In this document: piece after piece, positions 45,316 through 46,966 of the stretch
Layout of the letters: every line of letters starts with the position of its first letter
Numbering within the stretch: position 1 is the stretch's first letter
Source: Bacteroidota bacterium
GTDB taxonomy: Bacteria; Bacteroidota; Bacteroidia; B-17B0; Aurantibacillaceae
Direction: 5' to 3'
DNA length: 46,966 nucleotides
Assembly: GCA_963169355.1 (NCBI GenBank)
Contig: CAUJCR010000055.1
Location: forward strand, 1 to 46,966
Position numbers and translations under genes: made by a program
Notes under the pieces: generated by a model
Database searches by the model: none
What the model saw: only the letters and a program-made list of their open reading frames with translations
What the model was told of the DNA's origin: nothing

Positions 45316-46635
45316 ATGAGACAAAAACCTTATAATATGTTTGTGTGGGTTGCTTTTGTAGCAATAGCTTGGCCATTGGTTGCCAGTTGGACTAAAAAAA
45401 ATAATGTTCCTAATTTAACGGGTATTGTCATAAATAATGTAAACCCCGATTCGCTTTTAAAAAAAGATAAAAGTTTATGGTTTAGTGGAGAATATCAAAG
45501 CTTGAAAGATGATTACAATAACGATCATTGGGCATATAAAGAATTGTGTGTGCGATTAAATAATCAGTTTTATTATAATTGTTTTAATCAGTTAAGAGTT
45601 AATTCTTTTGTGTCGGGCAAAGATAACTATGTGTATAGCGAAACTTATATCTTTTCAGCTTTTGGAGATGATTATGTTGGTGAACAAAAAATTATTCAAA
45701 AATTACAAAAGGCAAAAGTTATTCAAGATAGTTTAAAACGTAAAGGCATTGATTTATTATTAGTATTTGCACCAGGAAAAGGAGAGTATTGTATTGAACA
45801 AATTGATGATAAATATGTACATCCAATTAAACATACTAATTACAATACTTATATTGAACAGTGTAAAAAATTAGGACTAAATGTACTCGATTTAAAAGCT
45901 TGGTTTCAACAATTAAAACCTACTACCCCTTATCCTTTATTTCCAAAATTCGGACATCATTGGAGTTACTACGCTGAGTGTTTAGCAACCGATACCATCC
46001 TTCATCATATTGAACACTTGCATCATTGCGATATGCCTGAGGTGTCATGGAATAAAATAGATGTAGTGGACACATCAAGAAGCAGAGATGCTGATGTGCT
46101 AAAGAGTATGAATTTATATAAGAATCCATCTCAAAATATGAAATTGGCTTATCCTGAATTATTGTTTGAACAAGATACTGCCAAAAATAAAACAAGGGTT
46201 TTAACGATTAGTGATAGTTATTGGTATGGGCCTGTATATATGGGTGTACCACAAAACTGTATGGCAGGCGGACAGTTTTGGTATTATTATAATAAAATTA
46301 TTCCTAATCCTAATCCTGCCGAAAAAGTAGAGGTTTGGCAATTAGATTTAAAACAACAACTCGAAAGTAATCAAGTAGTAATGTTGTTATATTCAGATGG
46401 AAACTTGCCAAACTTTGGTAATGAATTCTTTGATGATGCGTATGAATTATATACAAATCCTACTTCGTACTACGCACGAGTAGAGCGTAACAAAACGATT
46501 AAACAATACGCCAAACAGATTAGAGAGAAACCAATATTGCTTAAAAAAGCCACTAAAAAATCAGAGGAATTGCAAATTCCTTTAGATTCTGCCATAAAGC
46601 TAGATGCTATGAAACTAGCGGGTATTAGTAAATAG
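45316..46635 (+). CDS. AlgJ/AlgX-like SGNH hydrolase-fold acetyltransferase partner
   Basis: Periplasmic protein of 439 residues anchored by an N-terminal helix (about 8-26). It resembles AlgJ/AlgX and DHHW-family proteins, which carry the acetyl group from the MBOAT protein to a polysaccharide. A Ser-containing segment TISDSYWYG (297-305, S301) and FGHHWSYYAE (H214, H215) are in the positions where these families hold their catalytic Ser and His. The operon rfbB-algI-algJ points to decoration of a rhamnose-like or similar glycan, but the glycan itself is not identified. Confidence 0.75.
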   Translation: MRQKPYNMFVWVAFVAIAWPLVASWTKKNNVPNLTGIVINNVNPDSLLKKDKSLWFSGEYQSLKDDYNNDHWAYKELCVRLNNQFYYNCFNQLRVNSFVSGKDNYVYSETYIFSAFGDDYVGEQKIIQKLQKAKVIQDSLKRKGIDLLLVFAPGKGEYCIEQIDDKYVHPIKHTNYNTYIEQCKKLGLNVLDLKAWFQQLKPTTPYPLFPKFGHHWSYYAECLATDTILHHIEHLHHCDMPEVSWNKIDVVDTSRSRDADVLKSMNLYKNPSQNMKLAYPELLFEQDTAKNKTRVLTISDSYWYGPVYMGVPQNCMAGGQFWYYYNKIIPNPNPAEKVEVWQLDLKQQLESNQVVMLLYSDGNLPNFGNEFFDDAYELYTNPTSYYARVERNKTIKQYAKQIREKPILLKKATKKSEELQIPLDSAIKLDAMKLAGISK

Positions 46636-46680
46636 ATACAGGCCTATTATGGCATTAATACTTTGACTAAATTTAGGTTA

Positions 46681-46966
46681 TTACCTAAACAAATTCACTG
46701 AGCCATGTTTTTCTATTTCTTTTCCGTCAAAGCCAGTGGCTTTTACAAAGAAGAAGTAGGTGCCCTCAGGAGCAGAAGCACCATTTGGTACTTTTCCATC
46801 CCACGAGGCTTTCGCGCCGCTGAACTCGTATAATTTCTCACCCCAACGGTTAAAGATTTGTAAAGCTATTTCTTTTACCCCTGTAGATTTAATAGTAAAT
46901 ATATCATTTACATTATCCCCATTTGGTGTAAATACATTTGGTATTTCAAGTGTTAAACCATCTTCT
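46681..46966 (-). CDS. 3' end of a gliding-type (CHU_C) T9SS protein, cut by the window edge
   Basis: A minus-strand frame is open from the right edge to the TAA at 46683-46681. It reads a complete CHU_C type B sorting domain: VFTPNGDNVNDIFTIKS, then IFNRWGEKLYEF, and PEGTYFFFVKATG near the end. The rest of the gene lies beyond 46966. The protein is thus a third T9SS substrate, convergent with the AlgJ-like gene. A short palindrome, tttaggt (46672-46678) / acctaaa (46683-46689), spans the junction. Confidence 0.85.
   Translation of the reverse strand, partial: EDGLTLEIPNVFTPNGDNVNDIFTIKSTGVKEIALQIFNRWGEKLYEFSGAKASWDGKVPNGASAPEGTYFFFVKATGFDGKEIEKHGSVNLFR

Noticed and set aside
46672..46689. 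Palindrome tttaggt/acctaaa at the convergent junction as a bidirectional terminator
   Set aside because: The stem is only 7 bp and AT-rich and overlaps the stop codon, with no T-run. It is left as a remark only.

Overview
The window is AT-rich chromosomal DNA from a member of the phylum Bacteroidota. Three secreted proteins carry type IX secretion (T9SS) or gliding-type C-terminal domains. There is also a carboxypeptidase-regulatory-domain TonB receptor, a three-gene B-type succinate dehydrogenase (sdhCAB), a flexirubin/aryl-polyene-type ketosynthase operon, and repeated promoter boxes of the Bacteroidota form TAnnTTTG. The genus cannot be fixed from sequence alone. No rRNA, tRNA, CRISPR array or complete transposase gene was seen.

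Layout. 1-732 is gene-free and filled with palindromic repeats. 733-4410 holds sdhCAB with a promoter and a strong terminator. 4465-6168 is a secreted lectin-like T9SS protein whose signal peptide is interrupted by an in-frame stop. 6158-11420 (minus) is a tight seven-gene operon: a cysteine-rich CWC-like protein, a ketosynthase, a half-ketosynthase, an ACP, a second ketosynthase, a ketosynthase-like protein without the catalytic Cys, and a NodB-type deacetylase. 11497-12233 (minus) is yceD-rpmF. 12320-14847 holds small hypotheticals and an AAA/DUF4143 ATPase. 14848-15776 is a second gene-free repeat block that shares its repeats with the left end. 15777-26719 carries an ABC ATPase, an unrecognised secreted protein, a TPR-SpoIIE phosphatase, idi, a helix-hairpin-helix membrane protein, two APC permeases, a site-2 protease and a PAP2 phosphatase. 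26802-37053 holds a second TPR-SpoIIE phosphatase, a small secreted protein, a 1607-residue T9SS surface protein and a TonB-dependent receptor. 37062-38724 (minus) is an ECF sigma factor followed by a membrane protein that joins an anti-sigma-like cytoplasmic region to a periplasmic trypsin-like domain. 38775-41919 holds an M24 aminopeptidase, two tandem STAS-like paralogues and a Fic toxin-antitoxin pair between direct repeats. 41994-46966 carries a methyltransferase, dTDP-glucose dehydratase, an AlgI/AlgJ-type O-acetylation pair and the 3' end of another gliding-type secreted protein.

Main points for a second look: (1) a family of 169-bp palindromic elements, two copies in opposite orientation, whose stems stay paired although their sequences differ; one copy sits inside another repeat whose uninterrupted version is also in the window. 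(2) The sigma factor next to an anti-sigma/protease fusion. (3) The Fic module flanked by imperfect direct repeats. (4) Three genes whose promoter box lies exactly 6 nt before the ATG, suggesting leaderless mRNAs, against 21-28 nt at six other genes.
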